Below, piece after piece: positions 24,924 to 33,808 of a DNA stretch of 64,000 bases. The stretch is from positions 4,030,001-4,094,000 of the forward strand of contig NZ_CP170448.1 of the NCBI RefSeq assembly GCF_042466685.1, given 5' to 3'. This DNA comes from Vreelandella sp042466685 (GTDB taxonomy: Bacteria; Pseudomonadota; Gammaproteobacteria; Pseudomonadales; Halomonadaceae). Numbering within the stretch: the first letter of the stretch is position 1; each line of letters starts with the position of its first letter. Below the pieces are notes generated by a model that was not told the origin of the DNA, made no database searches, and was given only the letters and a program-made list of their open reading frames with translations. The position numbers were made by a program, and so were the translations under genes.

Positions 24924-25607
24924 TTAGCCCGTTTTTTCTAGCGGTGCCTCCATGCGGCGTACACTGGAAACGAAGTCGCTAAAGCGCTCACCTTGAATCA
25001 ACACATGATCGCTTAGGGCTTGCTGCGCCGCGATGGAATCACCCTGTTCAATGGCTTCCACAATGGTTTGGTGCTCGCTGAGGGAGTTATTTACCCGCTG
25101 ACGCACCTGGAGTTGCAGGCGCCGATAAGGCTTTAAACGTTGTTTAAGTTGGCGCGCTTCGCTGGCCAAAAAAGTGTTGTGGCTAGCGGTGTAGATACAG
25201 TCGTGAAACCCTTCATTTTCGTAGTAGTACTCGTCGCTATCACCGGCCAGCGCCGCCGCTTCGCAGCGCTGGTGGGCTTCTTTTAATGCGGCCAGTTCCT
25301 GCTCGGTGATCCGCCGTGCCGCCAGACGGCCACACATGCCTTCAAGTTCCGCCATTACCTCGAACATCTCGATCAGTTGATCAATGCCCACTTTCGCAAC
25401 GAAGGTGCCCTTCTTAGGCGAAACGGTCACCAAGCCACTGGCGACCAGTTGCTGAAAGGCTTCGCGCACCGGGGTACGCGAGACCTCAAACTCACGACCC
25501 AAGGCTTCTGGATCCAGCCGCTCTCCCGGTAAACGGCGGCCATTGATGATGTCATCCTCAAGAGAATCTCTTAAACGCTGAGCATTGGATCGCTTTGTGC
25601 CCGTCAT
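24924..25607 (-). CDS. matR: GntR-family (FadR/FCD) regulator of malonate utilisation, MatR-like
   Basis: The 227-residue protein has a GntR winged HTH (RLDPEALGREFEVSRTPVREAFQQL) and a C-terminal helical FCD ligand domain with the metal-type His residues in GFHDCIYTASHN and LSEHQTIVEA. It is divergent from a TRAP-malonate operon, so a MatR role is likely; in known systems malonate or malonyl-CoA relieves repression. A GGAGG site precedes the ATG at 25607. Two palindromes in the shared intergenic region (25651-25666 and 25687-25700) are candidate binding sites. Confidence 0.82.
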   Translation of the reverse strand: MTGTKRSNAQRLRDSLEDDIINGRRLPGERLDPEALGREFEVSRTPVREAFQQLVASGLVTVSPKKGTFVAKVGIDQLIEMFEVMAELEGMCGRLAARRITEQELAALKEAHQRCEAAALAGDSDEYYYENEGFHDCIYTASHNTFLASEARQLKQRLKPYRRLQLQVRQRVNNSLSEHQTIVEAIEQGDSIAAQQALSDHVLIQGERFSDFVSSVRRMEAPLEKTG

Positions 25608-25650
25608 GTTTTACCTCCGTGGATCGCGGCCCATCTTAGCCGTTTAATAC

Positions 25651-25666
25651 TGTCATATAGTTGACA
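25651..25666. promoter_or_regulatory. Palindrome TGTCA-N6-TGACA, candidate GntR operator
   Basis: TGTCATATAGTTGACA has perfect 5-bp arms and overlaps the -35 hexamer TTGACA (25661-25666) of the operon promoter. Binding here would block RNA polymerase, which fits repression by the divergent GntR protein. Confidence 0.6.
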
Positions 25667-25689
25667 TTAGCATACGTAGCGCCTATTGA
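25661..25689 (+). promoter_or_regulatory. Sigma-70-type promoter of the malonate operon
   Basis: A consensus -35 TTGACA (25661-25666) is followed by a 17-bp spacer and TATTGA (25684-25689). Transcription would start near 25697, giving a leader of about 65 nt before matP. Confidence 0.6.
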
Positions 25690-25700
25690 TATATATATCA
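25687..25700. promoter_or_regulatory. Perfect palindrome TGATATATATATCA over the -10/start region
   Basis: This 14-bp perfect palindrome covers the end of the -10 hexamer and the expected start point. It may be a second GntR half of the operator, or simply an AT-rich melting region. Confidence 0.4.
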
Positions 25701-25762
25701 GCCTAGCTGATAAACATATAAAGCTCATCCAAACACACAACAACAACTGTTGGAGACGCCAC

Positions 25763-26758
25763 ATGCAACGCTATTTGATCTCTACTGCCGCCGCCCTTGG
25801 TCTCGCCATTGCGGCTTCCCACGCTTCCGCCGATACCGTGCTGCGCGCGTCCCACCAATTTCCTGGAGGCCAGGGCGATGTTCGCGATGAAATGGTACAA
25901 ATGATGGCCCGCCACGTGGCCGAAGCGGATGTGGGACTGACCATCGAAGTCTATCCCGGCCAATCGCTGTTCAAAGCGCGTGAACAGTGGGGCGCCCTGG
26001 CCCGAGGGCGCCTGGATATCACCTCGCTACCGCTGGACTATGCCAGCGGTCGGCACCCCGAGTTCTCTGCTACGCTGATGCCTGGCTTAGTACGCAACCA
26101 GGCGCATGCGCAGCGCCTAAACGACTCCGAATACATGGAGATGATCAAAGCGGTGATTCTGGACGGTGGCGCTCGGGTGCTCTCAGATGCGTGGCTGTCC
26201 GGTGGTTTCGCCTCTAGCGAGCGCTGCATTACCTCCCCCGATACTGTAGAGGGTCAGAACCTGCGTGCTGCTGGGCCCGCCTTTGAAGAGATGCTGGAAG
26301 CCGCCGGAGCTTCGATCGCATCAATGCCCTCCTCTGAGGTTTACACCGCCATGCAAACCGGTGTACTGGACGCCGCCAATACATCGTCTATGTCGTTTAT
26401 CTCCTTCCGCCTCTACGAGCAGGTCGAGTGTCTGACCGAACCGGGCGACTTCGCACTGTGGTTCATGTACGAGCCGATTCTGATCTCCGAGCAGGTATGG
26501 CAGGGGCTTAACGAAGAGCAGCAAGCGGCGCTGATGGAAGCCGGTGAAGCGGCAGAAGCGTTTTTTGCTGAAGAGGCCGCTGCCATCGATCAGGAGATGG
26601 TCGATCTTTACGAGGAGAACGGCGTCGAGGTCGTCAGCATGAGCGAAGAGGACTACAACGCCTGGCTTGAGATTGCCCGGGAGACTTCCTACAAAAACTT
26701 TGCCGAGAACGTTCCCAACGGCCAAGCCATTATCGATGCGGCGCTGGCCGTCGAGTAA
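25763..26758 (+). CDS. matP: TRAP transporter substrate-binding protein (malonate), DctP family
   Basis: A signal peptide (MQRYLISTAAALGLAIAASHASAD) precedes a 308-residue DctP-type periplasmic receptor. The family carboxylate-binding Arg is expected in GQNLRAAGPAFEEML, and the SMPSSEVYTAMQTGVLDAAN segment is diagnostic. The ATG at 25763 follows TTGGAGAC; an upstream start at 25661 would lie in the promoter. The gene opens an operon with two TRAP membrane subunits and two malonate-specific enzymes, so malonate is the likely ligand. Confidence 0.87.
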   Translation: MQRYLISTAAALGLAIAASHASADTVLRASHQFPGGQGDVRDEMVQMMARHVAEADVGLTIEVYPGQSLFKAREQWGALARGRLDITSLPLDYASGRHPEFSATLMPGLVRNQAHAQRLNDSEYMEMIKAVILDGGARVLSDAWLSGGFASSERCITSPDTVEGQNLRAAGPAFEEMLEAAGASIASMPSSEVYTAMQTGVLDAANTSSMSFISFRLYEQVECLTEPGDFALWFMYEPILISEQVWQGLNEEQQAALMEAGEAAEAFFAEEAAAIDQEMVDLYEENGVEVVSMSEEDYNAWLEIARETSYKNFAENVPNGQAIIDAALAVE

Positions 26759-26783
26759 GCAACCGCTAATTGCCTAACGGCTC

Positions 26784-26805
26784 GGCCACTCCAACCGGGG
26801 TGGTC
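26784..26805 (+). terminator. Hairpin between matP and matQ
   Basis: GGCCACTCC-AACC-GGGGTGGTC folds into a 9-bp stem with two G-U pairs and a 4-base loop. It lies 26 bp after the binding-protein stop without a clear T-run. It is more likely an mRNA-stabilising or partial attenuating element than a full terminator. Confidence 0.5.
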
Positions 26806-26860
26806 GCCTTCTACTGATGCTTGCTTAGCTTGGCGAGATAACCGGCTTGACGAGGGAAAT

Positions 26861-27382
26861 ATGGCACCTGTAACGACTCACAATGCCCTGGCACGCGGGG
26901 GGATCATTGGCAGCTACATTCGCGTCATGGATAAGCTCTCGCGACTTTCCGCCTATTTGGCCTGCGCCATGTTTATCGCTGGCGTGTTAGTGATCTGCCA
27001 GATGGTCTTTATTCGCTACTTACTCGGAATGAGCACCAGTTGGCAGACCGAATTCACCATATTTTCGGTAACGGCGGCAATGTTAATGGGCAGCCCCTAT
27101 GTGCTGATGACCGGTGGCCATGTTGCCATCACTATTGTTCCCGATGCGCTGGGCGGCATTTCCCGCACCATCATGCGTTTGATCGCTTCGCTGTTTGGGT
27201 TGGGTTTTTGTGCTGCCCTGGCATACGCCAGTTGGGTGTATGTCTTTGAGGCGCTCCACGGCGGGTGGACTACGGGTTCCGTCTGGAATCCACCGCTGTG
27301 GCCCGCCCTGCTGCCCATGGCCGTCGGCGCCACCCTGCTGTCGCTGCAGTATGTGGCTGAAATTCTGCGTGGGGAGAGCTAA
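26861..27382 (+). CDS. matQ: TRAP transporter small membrane subunit, DctQ family
   Basis: The 173-residue protein has four predicted membrane segments with the DctQ pattern, including FIRYLLGMSTSWQTEFTIFSV and GGHVAITIVPDAL. It joins DctP-captured substrate to the large DctM channel. A GAGGGA site precedes the ATG. It ends 2 bp before the matM start. Confidence 0.88.
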   Translation: MAPVTTHNALARGGIIGSYIRVMDKLSRLSAYLACAMFIAGVLVICQMVFIRYLLGMSTSWQTEFTIFSVTAAMLMGSPYVLMTGGHVAITIVPDALGGISRTIMRLIASLFGLGFCAALAYASWVYVFEALHGGWTTGSVWNPPLWPALLPMAVGATLLSLQYVAEILRGES

Positions 27383-27384
27383 GC

Positions 27385-28719
27385 ATGGATCCCATTACCT
27401 TAGGCATTATTGTCGCCATCGCGCTGATTGCGCTGATGGCTATTGGCACCCCTATCGCTTTTGCCCTAGGCGGTGTATCGCTGCTGGCACTGATCTATGA
27501 CCGTGGCCTATCCGAGCTCACCTACTTCGGGGAAACCTTTTTTGACCGCATCGCCGAGTTTGGTTTTGTCGCCATTCCGATGTTTATTCTGATGGGCGCC
27601 GCGGTGGCCTCCTCCCCCACCGGGCGCGACCTGTATCGCTCGCTGGATCTCTGGATGGGCAAGCTGCCCGGCGGCTTGGCGGTTTCCAATATCGGCGCTT
27701 GCTCTATCTTTGCTGCGCTCTCGGGTTCGTCCCCCGCCACTTGTGCAGCGATTGGCAAAATGGGCATACCCGAAATGCGTATGCGCGGCTATCCGGATGG
27801 CGTAGCGGCGGGCTGTATTGCCGCGGGTGGCACCCTGGGCATTCTGATTCCGCCCTCGGTCACCATGATTATCTATGGCATCTCCACCGAAACCTCTATT
27901 GGTCGACTGTTTATTGCCGGGGTAGTGCCAGGCTTTATGCTCGCGGGCCTGTTTATGATCTGGACGATGATCGCCTGCAAGCTGGCCGGTGGCTATAACA
28001 ACCCGATGGCGGAGTCCGTCGAACGACTCAAACAGAACGTTAAACAGAATGTTGATACCAACCTGAAAGCGCTCGTCCGTGTTCTGCCTTTCCTGGGCGT
28101 GGTCGCGGGCATCCTGTTTGCCCTTTATGGCGGGGTGGCAACACCTTCAGAGGCGGCGGGCGTGGGTGCATTCCTCTGTCTGGCGCTGGCTATTCTGATC
28201 TACCGTATGTGGCAGTTGGGACCGATCAAACTGATTATGCGCGACTCGTTGCGGGAAAGCGTGATGATCATGCTGGTGATCGCCACCGCCGAAGTGTTCG
28301 CCTATGCACTCTCCTCCATGTTTATTACCCAAACCGTGGCCGCCGCGATTGCTGATCTGGAGATCAACCGATGGGCACTGATGGGGGTGATTAATCTCTT
28401 CCTGCTAGTGGCGGGTTTCTTCCTGCCGCCCGTGGCCGTGATCGTGATGACCGCGCCGATTCTGCTACCCATTATTCTGGCGGCTAACTTCGACCCTTAC
28501 TGGTTTGCGGTGATTTTGACTATCAACCTTGAGATTGGCCTGATTACGCCGCCGGTGGGCCTCAACCTGTTCATTATTAAAGGCATCGCGCCGGATATTT
28601 CGCTGCGCGACATTCTGATGGGAAGCTTGCCCTACGCGCTGTGCATGGTGCTGGGTATCTTGCTGCTGTGTCTCTTCCCGGGCATCGCGCTCTGGCTACC
28701 TAACTTGATCATGGGTTAA
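27385..28719 (+). CDS. matM: TRAP transporter large permease, DctM family
   Basis: This 444-residue ion-transporter-superfamily protein is the sodium- or proton-driven channel of the TRAP system. It has about twelve membrane segments and the DctM signatures FVAIPMFILMGAAVASS, ALSGSSPATCAAIGKMGIPEM, GGTLGILIPPSVTMIIYG and EIGLITPPVGLNLFIIKG. It lies 2 bp after matQ and 11 bp before the decarboxylase gene. Confidence 0.93.
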   Translation: MDPITLGIIVAIALIALMAIGTPIAFALGGVSLLALIYDRGLSELTYFGETFFDRIAEFGFVAIPMFILMGAAVASSPTGRDLYRSLDLWMGKLPGGLAVSNIGACSIFAALSGSSPATCAAIGKMGIPEMRMRGYPDGVAAGCIAAGGTLGILIPPSVTMIIYGISTETSIGRLFIAGVVPGFMLAGLFMIWTMIACKLAGGYNNPMAESVERLKQNVKQNVDTNLKALVRVLPFLGVVAGILFALYGGVATPSEAAGVGAFLCLALAILIYRMWQLGPIKLIMRDSLRESVMIMLVIATAEVFAYALSSMFITQTVAAAIADLEINRWALMGVINLFLLVAGFFLPPVAVIVMTAPILLPIILAANFDPYWFAVILTINLEIGLITPPVGLNLFIIKGIAPDISLRDILMGSLPYALCMVLGILLLCLFPGIALWLPNLIMG

Positions 28720-28730
28720 GGAGTTCGATC

Positions 28731-30098
28731 ATGAATATGCTGTTTTTGCAGGAGCTGTTCAACAATATCACCCAGCGTGATGCGCTGTTGCGGCGCCGCC
28801 ATCCCGAAACCTTAATGCCCGACCATGGGCAGTTGATTAACGCCTGCCACAAGCTGCTGGAAAGCGATGGCGAAGCCTCCAGCATTGCGCTGGCAAGCCG
28901 CGCCCTGGCGATTTACCAACGCCTTTCGGCGGCTGAGAAGAGCCACTTCTTTGCCCGCCTGACGGCTGACTTTGCAGCCGAGCCCGGCCCCATTGACGCG
29001 GCTTATCTGGCGTATCAAGAGGTTCGCGACAACCAATCGCTACAGCGCCTGTTTGAAGCCTGCGAGCCACGCAGGCAGGAGCTTTTCCGGCGTTTAAACC
29101 TGGCCAGCGACGGCACCTATGAGCTGGTTAAAATGCGTGAAGACCTGCTGGCGTTGCTGCGTGAACAGCCCGAGCTGGCGGCCATTGATGACGATTTCGC
29201 CCATCTGTTCGGCTCCTGGTTCAACCGCGGATTTTTGATGCTCAAGCGCATTGACTGGAACACGCCCGCGTCGATTTTAGAGAAGATCATCCGCTACGAA
29301 GCGGTGCATGAAATTCAGGATTGGGACGACCTGCGTCGGCGGCTGGATGCCCGTGATCGGCGCTGCTTTGCCTTTTTCCACCCGGCGATTGGCGACGAAC
29401 CACTGATCTTTGTGGAGGTGGCCCTGCATAAGGGTCTGCCAAGCCGTATTCAGCCCATCCTTTCTGGCGAAAGCAGCTATAGCAAAAAAGGTATCGACGA
29501 CCCCGAAGATGCCGATACAGCGGCGTTCTTTGGTATCAGCAACTGCCAGACCGGCCTGCGCGGTATCTCCTTCGGTAATTTTTTGATCAAGCAGGTAGTG
29601 CAAGAACTCTCTCAGGAACTGCCGCAGCTTAAATACTTCGTCACCCTCTCGCCGGTGCCTGGTTTTGCCCAGTGGCTTCAGGGGCAGCGTGATGATGAGC
29701 AGCTTCCCGCGTCACTGCGTAAGCCACTCAAAGGGCTTGAAACACCGGGCTGGCATCAGGACAAACCCCGCGAAGAGGAGCTCAAAGCCATTATTCGTCC
29801 GCTGGCCGCGCGCTATCTGGTCGAAGAGAAGAACCGCCACGGCCTGCCACTCAACCCGGTGGCTCGCTTTCACCTCGGCAACGGCGCCGAACTACACCGT
29901 ATTAACTGGTTGGGCGATATCTCCGAGAAGGGCCTTAAACAAGCCGCCGGGCTGATGGTCAACTACCTCTATGTGCTGGACGATATCGAGCGCAATCACG
30001 AAAACTATACCGCCAAGGCAACCGTTGCTTGCTCAAATGAGGTGCGTGACCTCGCCAAACGCGCCCGCAAGCTGGCCAAAGGAGAGACCACCAAATGA
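28731..30098 (+). CDS. matA: Malonyl-CoA decarboxylase
   Basis: The 455-residue protein matches malonyl-CoA decarboxylase, which forms acetyl-CoA and CO2. Visible family blocks are the N-terminal helical part, FFHPAIGDEPLIFVEVALHKG, GISNCQTGLRGISFGNFLIK, the catalytic Ser region FVTLSPVPGFAQWL, and the catalytic His region GAELHRINWLGD with NYLYVLDDIERNHE at the end. It overlaps matB by 4 bp (ATGA). Confidence 0.95.
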   Translation: MNMLFLQELFNNITQRDALLRRRHPETLMPDHGQLINACHKLLESDGEASSIALASRALAIYQRLSAAEKSHFFARLTADFAAEPGPIDAAYLAYQEVRDNQSLQRLFEACEPRRQELFRRLNLASDGTYELVKMREDLLALLREQPELAAIDDDFAHLFGSWFNRGFLMLKRIDWNTPASILEKIIRYEAVHEIQDWDDLRRRLDARDRRCFAFFHPAIGDEPLIFVEVALHKGLPSRIQPILSGESSYSKKGIDDPEDADTAAFFGISNCQTGLRGISFGNFLIKQVVQELSQELPQLKYFVTLSPVPGFAQWLQGQRDDEQLPASLRKPLKGLETPGWHQDKPREEELKAIIRPLAARYLVEEKNRHGLPLNPVARFHLGNGAELHRINWLGDISEKGLKQAAGLMVNYLYVLDDIERNHENYTAKATVACSNEVRDLAKRARKLAKGETTK

Positions 30099-31618
30099 GC
30101 CACAACCTATTTGAAACCTTTGCTGCCAAAATGCGCGAACGCGCAGAGGCCGATTTTATTACCACCCGCGACGGCCGCCGCTATCGCTACGCCGATGCGC
30201 TAACCATCAGTGCGCAGCTTGCCGGTGCACTAACCCAGCTAGGCGTTAAGCAAGGCGACCGCGTTGCCGTGCAGGTGGACAAAAGCCCTGAAGCCATTTT
30301 GCTTTACCTGGCCTGCCTGCGAATCGGCGGCGTCTATCTGCCCTTAAATACCGGCTACACCGGCGATGAGATACGCTACTTTTTAAACGACGCAGAGCCC
30401 GCGCTGTTTGTTTGCCGCCCTAAATTGCTAGATGAGGCCCAGGCGCTTGCTGCTGAGACCGGCTGCCCGGCGGTGGCCACCCTGGGCAGCGCCGCGGATG
30501 GCAGCCTGATGGAAACCGCCCAAGCGGCAACCCCACGAGAAGATATCGTCGCGCTTGGCGAGCGTGACCTGGCTGCGATCCTTTACACCTCGGGCACCAC
30601 CGGGCGCTCCAAAGGCGCCATGCTGACGCACAAAAACCTAGCCTCTAACGCCGACACCCTGGCCAAAGCGTGGCACTTCAGCGCTGATGATCGGTTGATC
30701 CATGCACTGCCGATCTTCCACACCCACGGCCTGTTCGTCGCCTGCAATGTCACCCTGATGGCGGGCGCCAGCATGCTCTTCCTGCCTAAGTTCGATGCCG
30801 ATGTGATTTTTGACGAGCTGCCCCGTGGCAGCGTGATGATGGGCGTTCCCACTTTCTATACCCGTCTGGTGCAGGACGAACGACTGACCCCAGAAGCTAC
30901 CGCCAATATGCGGCTGTTCGTTTCCGGCTCTGCCCCGCTTACCGCCGAAACCCACGAGGCATTTGAAGCCAAAACGGGCCATGCGATTCTTGAGCGCTAC
31001 GGTATGACCGAAACCAATATGAACCTCTCCAACCCCTATGAGGGGGCACGGCGGGCAGGCACCGTGGGTATGCCACTACCCGGCGTGGAGATGCGTATTA
31101 CCGACCGAGAAACTGGCGCTGAGGTGCCACGCGGTGAGATTGGCATGCTGCAGATTCGCGGCCCAAATGTGTTTATCGGCTACTGGCAAATGCCTGAAAA
31201 AACCCGTGAGGAGCTGTTAGACGACGGCTTTTTCATTACCGGCGATCTCGCCCTGGTAGACGACCAGGGCTACGTGCATATCGTCGGTCGTGACAAAGAC
31301 CTGGTGATTTCCGGCGGCTACAACGTCTACCCCAAAGAGGTGGAGCAGGTGATCGACGAGCTTGATCAAGTGGCCGAATCCGCCGTGATCGGCCTCCCCC
31401 ACCCTGATTTTGGTGAAGGCGTTACCGCCGTTGTCGTGCGCCAACCAGGCGTCACACTTGAAGAGGCTAAAGTGATTAATCATTTAGATGGCCGCTTGGC
31501 TAAGTACAAGCAGCCCAAGCGGGTCTTCTTTGTCGATGAACTGCCGCGCAATACGATGGGCAAAGTACAGAAAAATGAACTGCGCAAGCGGTTCAACGAC
31601 ACTTACCGAACCTCCTAA
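30095..31618 (+). CDS. matB: Malonyl-CoA synthetase (malonate-CoA ligase)
   Basis: This 507-residue acyl-adenylate-forming enzyme activates malonate with ATP and CoA. It has the P-loop YTSGTTGRSKGAMLTHKN, the A5 region ERYGMTETNMNLSNPYEG, the hinge FFITGDLALVDDQGYVHIVGRDKDLVISGG and the catalytic Lys near RNTMGKVQKNELR. Pairing with malonyl-CoA decarboxylase and a TRAP carrier makes malonate the likely substrate. The order of carrier, decarboxylase and synthetase is that of matPQMAB in rhizobia as I recall it. A rho-independent terminator follows. Confidence 0.93.
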   Translation: MSHNLFETFAAKMRERAEADFITTRDGRRYRYADALTISAQLAGALTQLGVKQGDRVAVQVDKSPEAILLYLACLRIGGVYLPLNTGYTGDEIRYFLNDAEPALFVCRPKLLDEAQALAAETGCPAVATLGSAADGSLMETAQAATPREDIVALGERDLAAILYTSGTTGRSKGAMLTHKNLASNADTLAKAWHFSADDRLIHALPIFHTHGLFVACNVTLMAGASMLFLPKFDADVIFDELPRGSVMMGVPTFYTRLVQDERLTPEATANMRLFVSGSAPLTAETHEAFEAKTGHAILERYGMTETNMNLSNPYEGARRAGTVGMPLPGVEMRITDRETGAEVPRGEIGMLQIRGPNVFIGYWQMPEKTREELLDDGFFITGDLALVDDQGYVHIVGRDKDLVISGGYNVYPKEVEQVIDELDQVAESAVIGLPHPDFGEGVTAVVVRQPGVTLEEAKVINHLDGRLAKYKQPKRVFFVDELPRNTMGKVQKNELRKRFNDTYRTS

Positions 31619-31655
31619 CTATCCAAGGTGCAAGCACAATTCTGCCAAGTTTTAC

Positions 31656-31683
31656 TGCCCCGCAGCATACGGGGCATTTTTTT
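31656..31683 (+). terminator. Rho-independent terminator after the malonate operon
   Basis: TGCCCCG-CAGCATA-CGGGGCA is a perfect 7-bp stem with a 7-base loop followed by seven Ts. It lies about 40 bp after the matB stop and separates the operon from yjfI. Confidence 0.92.
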
Positions 31684-31738
31684 GCGAAAAGGAACCATTT
31701 GCTCTACGAAATGTTAAGGTAAGAACACTTAACAAACG

Positions 31739-32212
31739 ATGGAGCAGATTGCCTTGACTACGCCTACCGTTAACAACGGCATCACCGCCACCGAGCTATA
31801 TGAGTTAGTCAGTCAGCCAGCGCACAACAGCGCTGGAGATGCGCCCCTTGAGTGGCCTGAGGGCACTATCAGCCTGGATGAGACGAATCAGACCCTGATC
31901 TGGGAGCTTAACGATTACGGCAACTTGCCGATTACCCTCTCGCGCAGCGAAAATGAGTGGGTCGCCATGGCGCCTATCGTTGCCGTGGAGAGCGTTAAAA
32001 ACACCACAGAGCTCAACGAAGTACTGCTGCGTCAGGGCATTGCGCTACCGCTGGCCTCCGTGGGCATTGTCGAGATCGATGGTCACGACTTCTATGTAGC
32101 TTACGGGCAACTGTTTGGCGACTCGAAACTTGAGTCAATTTGCGCCGAGCTGCACGCCACGGCCAGTGCGGCCATGGATGTCGCCGAACTGATTCAGAGC
32201 CATTTCGCCTAA
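31739..32212 (+). CDS. yjfI: YjfI-family protein (DUF2170)
   Basis: This 157-residue cytoplasmic protein matches the DUF2170/YjfI family, with LPITLSRSENEWVAMAPIV and VGIVEIDGHDFYVAYGQLFGDS as recognisable stretches. No biochemical role is established. It is the first gene of a yjfIJKLMC set in the same order as in E. coli. The ATG at 31739 lacks a ribosome site; a TTG at 31754, with GGAG nine bases upstream, is a credible alternative start. Confidence 0.8.
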   Translation: MEQIALTTPTVNNGITATELYELVSQPAHNSAGDAPLEWPEGTISLDETNQTLIWELNDYGNLPITLSRSENEWVAMAPIVAVESVKNTTELNEVLLRQGIALPLASVGIVEIDGHDFYVAYGQLFGDSKLESICAELHATASAAMDVAELIQSHFA

Positions 32213-32279
32213 CGTTAGTTAAATGGTCAATGCCACCTGTTATGTGGCACTTTACAGTCTTTTTTAAGAGAAATTTCTT

Positions 32280-32975
32280 ATGTTAAGCAAAATCATGACA
32301 GCCCTGCGTGGCAAAGCGAATGAAACCGGTCAAGCAGTGGTGGACTCCCAGGCGCTACGCATTTTAGACCAGGAAATTCGCGACTCAGAGACTCACTTAA
32401 GTCAGTCTAAAACTGAACTTACCCGCCTGATGGGCCAGCGCCAGTTGAACAGTAATAAAGCCGACACGCTGGAAAGTAAAATTGCCGAGCTGGAAAAAAG
32501 CGCTGAGGCCGCGCTGGATAAAGGCGAAGAAGCGCTGGCGGTGGAAGTCGCTGAGCGCATGGTGGCGCTACAGGATGACCTGGAAGCGGAGCGCGCCATT
32601 ATTAGTGAGTACGACGCTAGCATTGAGAAACTGCGCGGTGCTATTCGCGGCACAGACAACCAGCTCCGCCAGCTCAAACAGCAGGTGAGCGTCGTGAAAG
32701 CGACTGAGTCGGCGCAGAAAGCCCAATCCGCCGTGGCCGCTCGCCACTCAGGTCAGAACAGCGCCATGAGCAGCGCCATGGAATCCCTGGAGCGCATTAA
32801 AGAGCGCCAGCAGCTTAATTCAGCGCAAATGCAGGCGGCTGACGATATGGCGGCAGAAGAGAGCGGTAGCTCGCTTGAAGCCCGCCTGAAAGCAGCCGGC
32901 GTAGGTGGCCAGAATCGCAAAGCAGACGACGTGTTAGCGCGCCTGAAAGCGAAGAAAAACGCCGCACAGGAATAA
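32280..32975 (+). CDS. yjfJ: PspA/IM30-family protein YjfJ
   Basis: The 231-residue protein is almost entirely helical and coiled-coil and matches the PspA/IM30 (ESCRT-III-like) family, whose members bind and remodel membranes. Long heptad stretches run from about residue 20 to 150. The conserved start is LSKIMTALRGKANETGQAVVDSQALRILDQEIRD. The C-terminal 80 residues contain the family's second helical part ending in VLARLKAKKNA. It probably acts on the inner membrane together with YjfK and YjfL. Confidence 0.87.
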   Translation: MLSKIMTALRGKANETGQAVVDSQALRILDQEIRDSETHLSQSKTELTRLMGQRQLNSNKADTLESKIAELEKSAEAALDKGEEALAVEVAERMVALQDDLEAERAIISEYDASIEKLRGAIRGTDNQLRQLKQQVSVVKATESAQKAQSAVAARHSGQNSAMSSAMESLERIKERQQLNSAQMQAADDMAAEESGSSLEARLKAAGVGGQNRKADDVLARLKAKKNAAQE

Positions 32976-33020
32976 GCGTTAAGAGCAAGTCAGCGTTTAA
33001 CTTTATTAGGGAGCCAGGCC

Positions 33021-33743
33021 ATGTTTAACACCCTCAAGGCACTTTTTCGCGCTACCACGGAAAAGCCGCCCGAGCCCAATACAGGCCGTCCGGTAGCTGC
33101 GGGCCTGCCTATGGGCATCAGCCAGGAAGACCTTGAGGGCCTACGCCTGGATGGGCGCGTCAATATCAAGCTGATTGGCCTGCGCGCCCACTCCGACGCG
33201 CTGTTTCGCTGGGACGACGACGCCTACCACCATATTGCTGCCGTGGGGCATGTCGATCTGGGCCAAGGGGCGCAATTGGTGCGTTTCTATCTGGATAACG
33301 ACACTTGGCTGCAGGCCAATATCGAGCATGGTCAGGTGCTTGAATATAAGCTGTTCGACTTTTACCGTGTCGCCCATCTCTCGGATGCAGAGTTTGATAA
33401 GTTGATCAACGGTGACGCCAAACTGCCCGACAGCATCGGCGCGCAGACCGTAACGCTGACCTCGACCAGTGACGAGGCGCGCAGCTGCACCTACCAGCGG
33501 GTATGGGGTAACGGAGACAGTCTGTGGTCACCGCCCGTCGTTTTTGAAGAGCAGGTAATGACCACCGAGAGCGTGGCTACCCGGCAAGTGACTCATCACG
33601 CGATGCTTTACGAGCGCACCATCGAAGGCGCCGAGCGCATGGAGTACTTGCTGCTGAGCGCTGAAAACGATGGCGAAGGCAGCTTTATGGTGGTGAACAA
33701 CGTAGGGGTGGACGTAGCCTCCGTTGATATCGACGCAATGTAA
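33021..33743 (+). CDS. yjfK: YjfK-family protein (DUF2491)
   Basis: The 240-residue protein matches DUF2491/YjfK, with LGQGAQLVRFYLDNDTWLQA and YKLFDFYRVAHLSDAEFDKLIN as characteristic pieces. It has no signal peptide and no membrane segment. Function is unknown. It always sits beside the PspA-like yjfJ gene in this operon type, so it is likely a partner of that protein. A GGGAG site precedes the ATG. Confidence 0.82.
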   Translation: MFNTLKALFRATTEKPPEPNTGRPVAAGLPMGISQEDLEGLRLDGRVNIKLIGLRAHSDALFRWDDDAYHHIAAVGHVDLGQGAQLVRFYLDNDTWLQANIEHGQVLEYKLFDFYRVAHLSDAEFDKLINGDAKLPDSIGAQTVTLTSTSDEARSCTYQRVWGNGDSLWSPPVVFEEQVMTTESVATRQVTHHAMLYERTIEGAERMEYLLLSAENDGEGSFMVVNNVGVDVASVDIDAM

Positions 33744-33762
33744 TCTGTCAGCTGTTTTTAAC

Positions 33763-33790
33763 GCTAACTTAAGAGCTAACTTAAGAGCTA
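33763..33790 (+). repeat. 12-bp tandem repeat between yjfK and yjfL
   Basis: GCTAACTTAAGA occurs twice in full and a third time as GCTA in the 65-bp gap. It lies just upstream of the yjfL ribosome site (AAGGAA) and is probably a slippage expansion. Confidence 0.85.
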
Positions 33791-33808
33791 TACAAGGAAA
33801 CTGCCACC

